Of a DNA stretch of 64,000 nucleotides, positions 55,080-64,000 are shown in pieces (the stretch's first letter is position 1; the number at the start of each line of letters is the position of its first letter). The notes below the pieces were generated by a model. It was given only the letters and a program-made list of their open reading frames with translations. It made no database searches and was not told the origin of the DNA. This stretch comes from Leptodontidium sp. MPI-SDFR-AT-0119 (taxonomy: Eukaryota > Ascomycota > Leotiomycetes > Helotiales > Leptodontidiaceae), in contig JAHLEZ010000028.1 of NCBI GenBank assembly GCA_020726505.1, forward strand, positions 248,001 to 312,000, given 5' to 3'. Made by a program: the position numbers and the translations under genes.

Positions 55080-55472
55080 TCAATACAAAAGTATTGTGCG
55101 TTGTTTCTGTTTTGCACACAACGCTATTCCCTCGTTCCTCCGGCAGTCTGGGCAATCACAGATCAAACGGGATGGCTCTATACTTACTAGCAGCAGGAAA
55201 TTCATCGGCCCCCAGATGAAAGCTAGAATATTCGGAGCATCTGTGAACACCCCAATGACGGTTTGAAACTCTTCCATGAATTCTAAAAAAGGAGCTAGTC
55301 TTGTCATGTCCATTAGAGATTTTGTCTCGGCGTGTTCATTCTGGATCCGAATAGCAGTATGGCAAACATCGTCCACTGTAGTTGATTGGAAATCCTGGAA
55401 TTGTCTTTCTATCAAGCTCTGGTGGAAACCAGCGAGAACTGCCGCCACTGTATCAGCGCTGATTGCATCCAT
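55080..55472 (-). pseudogene. N-terminal fragment of a fungal NLR-type (DUF7708-like) gene
   Basis: ATG 55472 opens MDAISADTVAAVLAGFHQSL, then IRIQNEHAETKSLMDMTRLA, FLEFMEEFQTVIGVFTDAPN and LAFIWGPMNFLLLV, a characteristic helical start of many fungal NACHT proteins. A GTAAGT donor follows WGPMNFLLL exactly where the family has its first intron. No matching next exon is present; unspliced, the frame stops at 55080. It is either an isolated first exon or the remains of a gene ending at 53900. Confidence 0.6.
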
Positions 55473-56015
55473 TCTCAGACCTGGTACGGCAGAGGAGATG
55501 ACACGAAACTACAGTGTATCTTGGGATTGATGGATATGAAGCTCGGACGATTGAAGAGGCTGGCTCATGATGAACAGCTGGAAAATTCGTGATTCGGTGT
55601 GAGCTCTCCTTATCTAGGGCCACATCGGTTGGGAGCATGAGTACATATTCTCGGCGGCATGCAGGAAGTCGGGCGCAGCAAAAATGGGAAGAACCGTCTT
55701 GCCTCCTTATGGCCAGGGCACTGAAGGATGAGGCGTACAAAGTAATAGCGATTGCTGTTTCGTTTATTATTGGTTGCTCATGGTCTAGCTGCACAGGCTA
55801 ATGAAGCCGTGTAACAGTAGGTGGGCATGCATGACACCGCAAATTCATCAGAGCAGAAGATTGTGGCTACAGGGATCTCGGTGAACGAATACTGAGAGCC
55901 TTGCCAGCACTGCATGCCTTAGCGGAACGTAGTGCTGCCTAAAACTCGGCTGGGGCCAAGTCTGGAGCCAATGAAGGAGCGGGCAGAATTGAACCCCCTT
56001 CGACGAGAGAGTGAG

Positions 56016-56114
56016 GAGAACTGGGCATCCCGTCCGCTCTGCTATACACAAGCACTAGATCGGTAGATTAGTAGTTGGGTAGGTGACCACCAGCGAATAC
56101 CTACTGTTGTATGT
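56016..56114 (+). pseudogene. 5'-truncated 5S rRNA copy
   Basis: Matches nucleotides 21-119 of the 5S gene at 33600 (GAGAACTGGGCATCCCGTCC onward) with a few transitions. The first 20 nt and the upstream promoter box are absent, so helix I cannot form. The 3' flank (to 56295) also matches the first copy. Confidence 0.85.
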
Positions 56115-56295
56115 TTTTGTATTTTCTTTTAAAGTGGAGGAAGAGTTTTCTAGTGGCGCTAGTGCTTTGATTAGGTTGTGGAGAACAGTAAGCGAGAAAT
56201 AGGGGGCTGGCACATGTTGGCATCATGGAGCAGAACTGTACAGCCGAACGAAATCCGCGTGTCCTAATATCGGGTAGATTTCTACTGGACGTACA
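56016..56295 (+). repeat. 5S-linked duplicated segment, second copy
   Basis: Co-linear with 33620-34061 but lacking about 128 bp (33853-33980, with a GCC microhomology at the join) and 29 bp (between two GGTAGATTTCTACT direct repeats). Similarity starts inside the 5S gene and ends after GGACGTACAT. Confidence 0.8.
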
Positions 56296-57108
56296 TAACC
56301 GTAACTTACTAACTCTCGTGGTAAGCTAGCAAAGCCTAACTCACAAGGAGGTTCCAGACTCGACGTTATGCGTACGAGTCAGTAATCCTCCTCCCTCGCT
56401 TCCGACAACTTCAAATCTGGACTTCTGTGCGCTACAGGGCATTTCACAGCTAAGTGAAAAATAATAATTCTTGCGCAAAATAACAATTCGAAAATCTAGT
56501 TACAAGAAAGATAGATATAGTTCTTCTTTGTCGTGTATTTCAATAATAAAGCAAAATTATTAAGCGTTCGTTAATATATTTAAGTGTAGACTCGTCAACT
56601 TTGTATTTTCTAAGCCTGAAAGTGCCTCGCGAAACCACCTGTATACCGGACCCGTGCCTCCGGGTTCGTAAGGGGATAAGTGATAGGATTAAATCTCTGC
56701 TAAGCGAGGATGCGAAAGCCGCTGTAGAGGGGAATCTAAAGAGTACCTAGGTATTGATGAATTATTTAAAAGAGATATAAGTGGGTTGGGCAGTATTAGC
56801 GGCAGGCTTAGAGGCAGTAATAGTTAATCCGACGAGATGATCGGGCTAGGAGTTGTGGATGGAAATGGGACGATACAATCTACGAGATAGAAAAGAATAA
56901 TATTCCAAAGCTTGTTCGCGCGAGCAGCTGCAGTTCCTTGATTTCAAGCGGATGTTTTGTTTCTCAAGTGCTTCCTTTCATAACACGCCTTCGTTTTCCA
57001 ACGCCATGTCTCCTAATCGAGGGACTATCCAACGTCCTCTGCCAGGACGCCAAGAGGGGACATATCGCAACCAAATCCACTTTTTCCTCGGAAGGATTTC
57101 CCAGAGAG
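56296..57108. other. AT-rich spacer
   Basis: No supportable gene. The last 200 bp is the 3' flank of the C2H2 gene. Confidence 0.5.
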
Positions 57109-58170
57109 TTATTGCTCATAGTCATTCATGATCTTCTCAGCCCGTTCTAGAGCCTTGATTTCTTGATCAATCTCATCTCGAAACTCCTTAAGCTCATTGA
57201 TTCTCGCCCATAGCCTATTCTCGCCTCTCAAGCCATCTCCTCCCCTTGCGGGAGAGCCTTCTTCAAGCACCTCATCTAGCAACGAGAATTGGTCGGGATG
57301 GCAGCGCTTATTGTGATCCAGTAAGTTCCATCTTCGGGGAAAGCCTTTCCGATGTCGCTTGCAGGTCGAGACTGGGCAGTAGTACTTCTCTGAGCCGTGT
57401 TTCTCTCGCAGGTGTCGGCTGAGGCAGGCTTGGTCGCTGAATGACAGGTTGTTACATGGGGCTTCATTGCATGTGGGATTCTGACCGTCCGATTGTCTTT
57501 TATTGCGTCTGCGGGATCGGAAGCTGTTGATTGTTAACTCAAGTGAAGAATACATTGCCAATAGACATACTTGGAAGTTGGCGTTGAGAGGGTCAAGGGA
57601 GTGCCTTGGGCCGTGGAGTTAGGTGACGGGGCGGAGTCGGGAGTGGGTATTTTGTTCTCGGACGAAATAACCGTATTGAGGTCAGGATTTCCTTCCATAG
57701 CTGTGTCTATGATATCCGGATACAAAGTACCAGACTGGATGTAGAGAGAAGGATGCCGAGAGTTCGTTGGAGGATACTCGTTCAATGATTGATAGAGCTG
57801 ATGGAAAGGGTCCGATGTAGACCTAAGTCCGGGTGCGAAAGAACCTGAACTGAAGCCCAGCAGCGATTGATCCGAGACGTTGATGTGAGGCAGTACGTTG
57901 GCAGAAGGATGCGACTGCCAATCGTTTGGATTATTGACTTGAAATGTGTAGTCGGCTCCCTCTCTTGCTCGAGGTAATTGGAGATCATTGTTCACTCCGA
58001 AATTCGCGAAAGCATCGAAGGCGTCGGTGGTATCGAGGTCGCTGTTGACTGTTCGAAGGTCTGTCAGGTAAGGCTAGGCCGTTGAGCAACCATGTGTACG
58101 TACATAATTCTGGGTGTTGATAGTCATCTGAGAAATTGAACTGGATATCATTAGCACTGAAGGTATCCAT
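57109..58170 (-). CDS. C2H2 zinc-finger protein (probable transcription factor)
   Basis: Three exons (58170-58104, 58060-57571, 57523-57109) predict 323 residues; the 47-bp second intron is at the lower limit. The N-terminal 185 residues are Ser/Pro/Asn-rich (MDTFSANDIQFNFSDDYQHP) and could be a trans-activating region. After a basic patch (FRSRRRNKRQS) come two zinc-finger-like units: CNEAPCNNLSFSDQACLSRH with HLREKH, and YYCPVSTCKRHRKGFPRRWN with LLDHNKRCH. A charged coiled coil (ELKEFRDEIDQEIKALERAE) ends the protein. A nuclear role is inferred. I start at MDTF because the longer frame begins with TTG. The target is unknown. Confidence 0.75.
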
Positions 58171-59782
58171 CTTCAATTGGAGGGACGACTGTGATGTGTA
58201 TGCTTACTATCGGCTTGGTGGGGTACCCAGACGTATATGAAGATTTGACAGCATTTGGACGACATTTGTTCGACGAGGGAACAAGCTGTCTTCTTATATA
58301 TATGTGAAGATGATGTTATCACCCTGTTCACTTTGTCGGCGCGTTGTTTGCCTAGCGTTGTCTGATGATGCAGCCTCTTTCGGGATGAGAGCCAGAGGAC
58401 CAATCGTTTCCCGAGGCTTTTCGTCAAACACTCAGGGTGAGCATTGTTGCCCAACTTTTGAGACTGGGCAGCGGCAACAATCCAAGCATACCCAAAAGTT
58501 TGGGCACACCGCGAGACGAGTTTGGGAGGGGTTTGAAAGCTGGCGTACCTGTACACATACGATGGACCAATCTGGTGATACAAAATGACATTTGAGGCTG
58601 GGCTGAGCCCCTTCATCCTCGCAGTCCCAAAAGTTCAGGCACTCTGCCAGGCTTTTAAGCTCGCTTCCCAAGACAGGCGTGGTCATGAATTGCGGCACAT
58701 GGGCCCAATTTGTTGATGCAGCCTCGCCAGCCTAACTTCTCGGGCTGGAGTGAGATCCGAACCCAATCATTTGGGCATCTGATGAGGCATACACATGCAT
58801 TGGAGGAGGAAACACCACTTTACATGAAGTAAAGTCTCAAAAATTTGTCCTTCTAGCCAGGATAGCAAGGCTTTCATCGAGTGGCACAAGACGCAGCACG
58901 CAAGCAATACATGAGCCTCAGCCTGATGACGCAATATGCCGAAAGGAATCAGTGTCAAGGAACCCGACAATCCATCTTAGGAGTCTTTCTTGAGTCATGC
59001 CAATGAATATGCCGCGTCCGTCTGGATATATTTGCAGTTCGGAACTTAGCACTATTCGGATTTGATTGCGGCGGATGGAAACAGATGCAGCTTTCAGCTC
59101 GATTGTTTTGTTAAGGAGTTGCCTTCCCTTTCCTTAGAACTGTGATTCTCTTTGAGAATTTGATGCTCAAACAGTGGAGCATTGTAGGCAGCTACTGTCA
59201 CAGAGGAGGAGCTGGAGAGTAGCGACTATCAGTGGCTATTAGCAACAAAATTAAGTCTGTAAACCATCATTGAAGAGATACAGAACACAAACACGGAATG
59301 GAGACTACAATCATGTTCATACGCCTGATCTTAGGGATTGGGATAAGCATCACTGAGTTTGGAAGCCATCTTTGCTTATTGCGCTCGTTGTTATGCAGTA
59401 GAGGCTTATCCTTTTTAATTGTGTTTTAAGTTGATATGTAGTAAGCAACTTCTCTTTTTGATTTTTAACGAAATTCAAGCCGTTCAATTCAAGTTGTTAA
59501 GAAGTTTTGTTTGGTACGTTCGGTATCTTTCTCAATATTAACTGCTAGTACTGTACATATTCGGCTTTGCTGGTAAGGCAATGTGAAGGAAGCATCTAGT
59601 CAAGAATGAGTCTGTGGAAGATTCTGGGGATCCGAGAATGGTGGTACATTGTGTGATGCAACGTTTCAATGATACTACGTCACATCCAGTGGCTGCAGTA
59701 GGGGATCTGTACTCATACAAAGTCATCCTAGATATTGATACACGATACATATACAGGTCTTGCCAAGAACATCTACTGTTAA
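58171..59782. other. Intergenic, upstream of C2H2 gene
   Basis: 1.6 kb without a supportable gene. Between 58440 and 58640 CCCAACTTTTGAGACTGGGC, CCCAAAAGTTTGGGC and CCCAAAAGTTCAGGC recur, and ATTGTTGCC (58444) pairs with GGCAACAAT (about 58473); this could be a promoter motif cluster or a decayed repeat. Confidence 0.45.
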
Positions 59783-61774
59783 CTACCTGTCAATTTCCTC
59801 GACTTTCCGATACTCCTTCCAAGAACTCTTCCTCGCAGCCACGTAACTCTTACTTTTGATCGCCATCCAAATACCATAGAATCCTCCGAATGGCCACATG
59901 GCCCTCATTTTCTCAGACAATGGCATCTCTGCCCTGGCCGTTTCCTCACCATCGACATTGACCTTGACCTTCTCGTACACGCTCGGCAGGCCCTGAGCTT
60001 TATACTTTGCTCGAAGGGCTTCGTACCACGGTCGGTTGAACTGTGACCAGAACTCCTCCTCTCCATAATATGTATGCGCGTACAGCCATTTCATACCACC
60101 GAGTTCTTGGAGTTTGTGCTCCAGAGCACGGTTCTTGTGGATGAATTCCGAGTGATCTTCTGGACCGTGACCCCAGAGACCTATGTTGAGCATCGGTTCT
60201 AGGGACTTGGCTTGTGCGCTTGTACCCAAGGATTTTGATGAGGGTATAAAATGAGGATGCATAGTCGGATATGGGCTCTGCTTCAACGGACACAGCCAGA
60301 GGGGATATATTCCAAACTCCTCATCAGTATAATCCACGAATGCCTCTGCTGTAGAATAAGGTAGTGCGAGATCTTGCACGACGTATTTCTTGGATTGGCC
60401 ACTAGCATGTAGCGCAGTATACATCATGCGAGTATGTAAGAAGTCATCCAGCCACCAACGTGTGAACTTGTTGAATGGAAACTTGAAGTAATCAAACGCT
60501 GAAGCGCCCACCCAGAAACCGCCTCGGTCGTAGCGAAAAAGATATTCTGGTAGGGGAATAGCTTCCGTAATCGGTTCGAAGGATGAGTTGACAGTGTCCT
60601 GGACGTGGAGGTAGAACCACGGGTCGCTGGCTGCGCTGAAACTCTGTTTAGCTGCATCTCCTTTGGGGGTATCAGTGAGTCGACCTGTGATGATCGCGCC
60701 ATGGACTTTGGAGAACATAATTCCATCCACATAATCGTATGGCGAGCCTTCAGCAGTGAATTCTTTCGACTTCGCAATTGCTTCCTGCATACTGGACACT
60801 GGGTGATATGTTGTCTCCACAAATTTCTTTGCGTCCTGCAACCGCAGTTCCACCAGTGTAGTTACGCCAAATGTGCCAACTGCACCGGCAGCTCCATGGA
60901 ATAAGTCTCCTTTCTCTTCAGGCGATAGCCGTACAACCTCTCCATCCGCCAAAACCATCTCTACCCAATTGATTGTCTGGTCGAAGAATCCATGCTTGAA
61001 CGAACTACTCTCGCCACTTGTCCCTGAATACCCTCCCCCAACAGTTATACCCGGGAATTCCATCACAACTGGTGGGACGAGTCCGTATTTCAACGTCTCC
61101 TCTACTAGCCTGTCCATCGGTACATTGGGTTCCACCAGACAAGTCTTCTTCTCCACATCTACACGCAAGACGTGCGAGAGATTGCTTGTGTCCACCAAGT
61201 TCTTCTTCAAGTTCGGCCGAGTGCTATTCGTCGAGCCGTGGAATATGCGGAACTTCTCGCCGCGAGAATGGTAGTCGCGGACGCTGGCTGAGATGTCCTC
61301 GACGGTCTGCTTATGTTGATCCATTCCGGCATCTGTTCGGACTTTCGTCGTCGAGAACTGTCGGCATTGGGGGTAGAAATGCCGTTGAGAGTGAGCCGTC
61401 AGTCCCAAGCATCGTGGAGGAGTGTGTATGGAGTCATTGCTTTGGAGTGTTCTTCCCACAGGAGCTTCGAATGGCGAGGCTGAGAATTTGCGCTGGGCGG
61501 CAGATACGCCCCGTTGCTGGTGTCTAACACAGCGAGTTGCGCATTGTGGAACTGGATGGAGCCGTGGCCTGCTGGCTGATATGGCGGTCCATTGAGGCTT
61601 CATTGATGTCGTGAGGCTGATGTCCTTGAGCGCATTGCCCTGATGATGGAAAAACGATGGTTGAGGTTCGGACCTGTTCCCGAGATCTCGGTCCGGCTCG
61701 GCTCGGGTCGTCGTGTTGTTGGGCTGGCTCGACTTTTCCCCCGAATTCCCAGCAAAACAACAACAGCATGGCAT
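59783..61774 (-). CDS. DHCR24-like FAD-binding oxidoreductase
   Basis: A single exon of 663 residues. The domain begins near residue 151 (MDQHKQTVEDISASV), with FRIFHGSTNSTRP, NLSHVLRVDVEKKTCLVEPN, GITVGGGYSGTSGESSSFKH (FAD-binding motif), WVEMVLADGEVV and GAAGAVGTFGVTTLVELRL, then the C-terminal half with WKEYRKVEEIDR. It resembles delta(24)-sterol reductase; in fungi such proteins act on unknown or sterol-like substrates. The start is uncertain: the 513-residue form from ATG 61324 matches the human enzyme (516), but 150 upstream codons are open and include an Arg/Ser-rich stretch ending CRQFSTTKVRTDAG that looks like a mitochondrial leader, with ATG 61603 another choice. It is divergent from the chitinase, 407 bp apart. 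Confidence 0.85.
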   Translation of the reverse strand: MPCCCCFAGNSGEKSSQPNNTTTRAEPDRDLGNRSEPQPSFFHHQGNALKDISLTTSMKPQWTAISASRPRLHPVPQCATRCVRHQQRGVSAAQRKFSASPFEAPVGRTLQSNDSIHTPPRCLGLTAHSQRHFYPQCRQFSTTKVRTDAGMDQHKQTVEDISASVRDYHSRGEKFRIFHGSTNSTRPNLKKNLVDTSNLSHVLRVDVEKKTCLVEPNVPMDRLVEETLKYGLVPPVVMEFPGITVGGGYSGTSGESSSFKHGFFDQTINWVEMVLADGEVVRLSPEEKGDLFHGAAGAVGTFGVTTLVELRLQDAKKFVETTYHPVSSMQEAIAKSKEFTAEGSPYDYVDGIMFSKVHGAIITGRLTDTPKGDAAKQSFSAASDPWFYLHVQDTVNSSFEPITEAIPLPEYLFRYDRGGFWVGASAFDYFKFPFNKFTRWWLDDFLHTRMMYTALHASGQSKKYVVQDLALPYSTAEAFVDYTDEEFGIYPLWLCPLKQSPYPTMHPHFIPSSKSLGTSAQAKSLEPMLNIGLWGHGPEDHSEFIHKNRALEHKLQELGGMKWLYAHTYYGEEEFWSQFNRPWYEALRAKYKAQGLPSVYEKVKVNVDGEETARAEMPLSEKMRAMWPFGGFYGIWMAIKSKSYVAARKSSWKEYRKVEEIDR

Positions 61775-62181
61775 AGCATCGCGTGCTTTCTTTGCTCCCA
61801 GAGTCTAAGGAATTGTCTTCATTCAATCAACTCAAGAACCTCCGATGGCCATGAATTGCTGCACTTTGGCCGGGGGCCGCTCCACAGCTCCATAATTTTG
61901 TATTTGTGCTGCTCAGACCAAAGTGATATCCTCCAATATACTCTCCCATCACGTTTGACCAGGTCCCTCTTTTTTTCTTCCCTTATCATGCCTCGATACT
62001 TCGCCTTTCGGACAATGCTGGAGAGCGTCTCGGACAATCATGGATGAGAAAGTGTTCGAAAGCTCCTTCCTCATGTCAGCTCACATCGGGCTGGGCTCTT
62101 ACCTCAATACCCGATTGGACTCATCTCGAGATTGTCTTCTTTACTACTCACCATTTCGAAAGGGAGATATACCTACGCACT
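61775..62181. promoter_or_regulatory. Bidirectional promoter region
   Basis: 407 bp between divergent ATGs (less than 900 bp if the internal start of the oxidoreductase is used). It contains CT-rich stretches (TCCCTCTTTTTTTCTTCCC) near 61965 typical of fungal leaders. No specific site is assigned. Confidence 0.4.
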
Positions 62182-64000
62182 ATGCTATCATTCGTTTTGT
62201 TATCCTCTTTCGTTTCATCATTTCTCCTAGTCCCAGTCATATCTCATTCTCCCGCAGTGAACACTACTTCTAAAAGTCCTCTACATAACCTCCACAACCA
62301 TATCGTGCAACAAGACTTCGACGAATACGCACCGTTACCAATTCTAGAGATTGGTCTCCAGCATATCCTTTCCCAGATCGGCGCCAATGCCACAGAAGCA
62401 GGCAATGAGTCTATGTCGGGAGAAAGCCATCACCACATAAACACGGCAGCGAAGATCCCAACACAGATAAAAGAGGTCGCTGATCAATGCGGCCCCGGTT
62501 CCCCTTGCGTCGATGGAAGTTGTTGCAATTCTGTGAGGGGCAAATTCTGGCAGGATGCTAGAGCAGTAGCTGATAGTTCCTAGGAAGGAAAATGCGGTTA
62601 CACGCCGTATAACTGCGGATCTACACCGACAACAACATGCATTTCGAATTGTTACTCTAGGGCCATGTGTGGCACCAACTCGAGAGACAGTGCGCAGAAA
62701 TGCCCCTTGAATCTCTGCTGTTCGTACTTTGGATACTGTGGGGTATGTTGTACTTCTGATTCTTACATCGGACTCTTTACTGACCCGGTGAAGGCTTCAG
62801 AAGTCTACTGCGGAAATCCAAATGGTATGGCACCCTGCCAGCAAGGTTTCGGAAGTTGTCAAACGGCATCAGTTCCGTCTTGTTCAGGTGGCTCATCTGC
62901 AAGTGGAGGTCGGAAGGTGGCATATTATCAAGCTGGGTACATGAGTCCCCTCACTTCCATGCAATTGTACTAATGAGACGCAGCAATTTGATGTATCGAA
63001 GATGCAATCGCATTTCACCCTGGGATATCGTTCCACGAGACCTTACACACCTAATATTTGCGTTCGTCTTCATCAACCCAAACACTTTCGAGGTGGAACC
63101 CGAAAATGATCCACAAGATCGTGCACTTTACTACGAATTCGCAGCCCTCAAGACGTCCACTACACAGACTTGGCTTTCAATTGGAGGGTATGGCTTTAGC
63201 GACCCAGGAAATACCTTCACGACTTGGTCTGTTCTGTGTGCCGATCAGGGACGTCGGGCAAGATTCATCGCCTCTCTTATAAATTTCATGACCGCGTGGG
63301 GATTCCAAGGTGTAGATATTGACTGGGAATATGTAAGCGGTATCTTCCAGAACAAATTATTCAACGGATGCTCCTCTCACAGACTTGCTAATGATACGGC
63401 AGCCTGTTGAATCAAACCGAGGTGGCCGTCCCATTGACACGGCGAATCTCAACTCCTTAATTCAAGAGATGCGTGTCGCTTTTGGAACAAAGTTTGGAAT
63501 CAGCATAGCACTGTAAGCCACAATTCAAGCTTATCAGCTTGCCGCTAACTAGTACGAGGCCGGCGGACTACACATATGTCCAACACTTCGACGTTGCTAC
63601 ACTGTCTCAATCCATTGACTTCTTCAACTTCATGACATACGATCTTCATGGGCCTTGGGAAGCTGGTACTCTTGGCGCTACACTCAGAGCTCCAAGCTCA
63701 GTCGCGGATATTGGCAATGCCCTTCTTCCTCTATGGTACGCGAACGTCCCACCAAGCAAAATAAACATTGGACTATCCATGTATGGACGTTCATACACTT
63801 TACAAGATCCAAATTGTGCAGAGTTGGGATGTCCCTATACTGGATCTGGCAATCCAGGAGTCTGCACGGATGCTCCAGGTCTTTTGTCGCTTTGGGAGAT
63901 CGCTCTCTTGCGGCAAGACAAGGACTTGGGTTCAAAATTCCTGCCAGATGTCTTGATGGAGCAGATGTCATATGATAACCAATACGTTATATTTGATGCT
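62182..64000 (+). CDS. GH18 chitinase, subgroup C type, with chitin-binding domain (3' partial)
   Basis: Exons 62182-62532, 62584-62742, 62794-62936, 62984-63332, 63403-63512 and 63559 past 64000. MLSFVLLSSFVSSFLLVPVI is a signal peptide. A spacer is followed by a chitin-binding module: CGPGSPCVDGSCCNS, EGKCGYTPYNCG, CPLNLCCSYFGYCG, VYCGNPNG. Then the GH18 barrel: KVAYYQAGN, PRDLTHLIFAFVFINPN, TQTWLSIGGYGF, FQGVDIDWEYP (catalytic Glu kept; first Asp of DGxDxDxE is Gln, as in several subgroup C enzymes), DFFNFMTYDLHGPW and INIGLSMYGRSYTLQ. The in-frame TAG at 62581-62583 lies inside intron 1 (donor GTGAGG), so it is not a lesion. Subgroup C chitinases resemble the chitinase-like subunit of yeast zymocin; a fungal-wall or interference role is inference. 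The C-terminus is outside the window. Confidence 0.88.

Noticed and set aside
62581..62583. In-frame TAG in the chitinase gene as a nonsense mutation
   Set aside because: It is part of the CCTAG acceptor of a 51-bp intron; splicing joins CCNS to EGKCGY as in homologues.

Overview
The window is nuclear DNA of a filamentous ascomycete (Pezizomycotina). Genes carry short introns (about 50-140 bp) with GTATGT/GTAAGT-type donors and CTAAC/CTGAC branch sites. A 5S rRNA gene is dispersed among protein genes. The gene set is typical of the group: a Mkk1-type MAPKK, a LaeA-like methyltransferase, an exo-beta-1,3-glucanase, a group-C GH18 chitinase and fungal NLR-type fragments. A leotiomycete such as a Sclerotiniaceae relative is my best guess, from general resemblance only.

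Layout. 1-5.5 kb is an AT-rich compartment with a decayed DUF7924-type gene and a small non-autonomous LTR element; its 5-bp target duplication is intact and its LTRs differ almost only by transitions, as repeat-induced point mutation (RIP) would produce. 5.5-33.2 kb is a gene-rich block: a CDK11-like kinase (-), a NDUFAF7/MidA-like methyltransferase (+), a broken NTF2/SnoaL-like gene, a secreted GH5 glucanase (+), a small hypothetical gene (+), an ABM monooxygenase (+), a LaeA-like methyltransferase (+), the Mkk1-type MAPKK (-) with a long leader/promoter region, an alpha/beta hydrolase (+), two unresolved minus-strand open frames, an APH-like kinase (+) and a small CxxC protein (-).

33.5-56.9 kb is a gene-poor mosaic of repeats and remnants: a complete 5S rRNA gene and a truncated second copy 22 kb away, a ferric-reductase-like fragment, a MITE with roughly 70-bp inverted ends and an 8-9-bp target duplication, an ankyrin fragment, a family-2 glycosyltransferase whose catalytic N-terminal block lies inside a downstream intron, a Kex2-type eight-cysteine secreted protein (effector candidate), a decayed gene with three tandem SUMO-like domains, a TPD-motif (CDIN1-like) nuclease fragment, NLR-type N-terminal fragments, and a DUF7025-AAA+ ATPase gene with a GC-AG intron and three coding lesions.

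57.1-64 kb returns to ordinary genes: a two-finger C2H2 protein (-), a DHCR24-like FAD oxidoreductase (-), and a divergently transcribed chitin-binding GH18 chitinase (+) that runs off the right edge.

No operon-like unit or obvious biosynthetic cluster is visible. The working genes are mostly independent housekeeping, cell-wall and signalling genes. The Mkk1-type kinase, the glucanase and the chitinase share a cell-wall theme, but nothing in the sequence shows co-regulation. Exon boundaries are my manual calls from splice signals, frame and family resemblance. Family names are from memory, without a database search.
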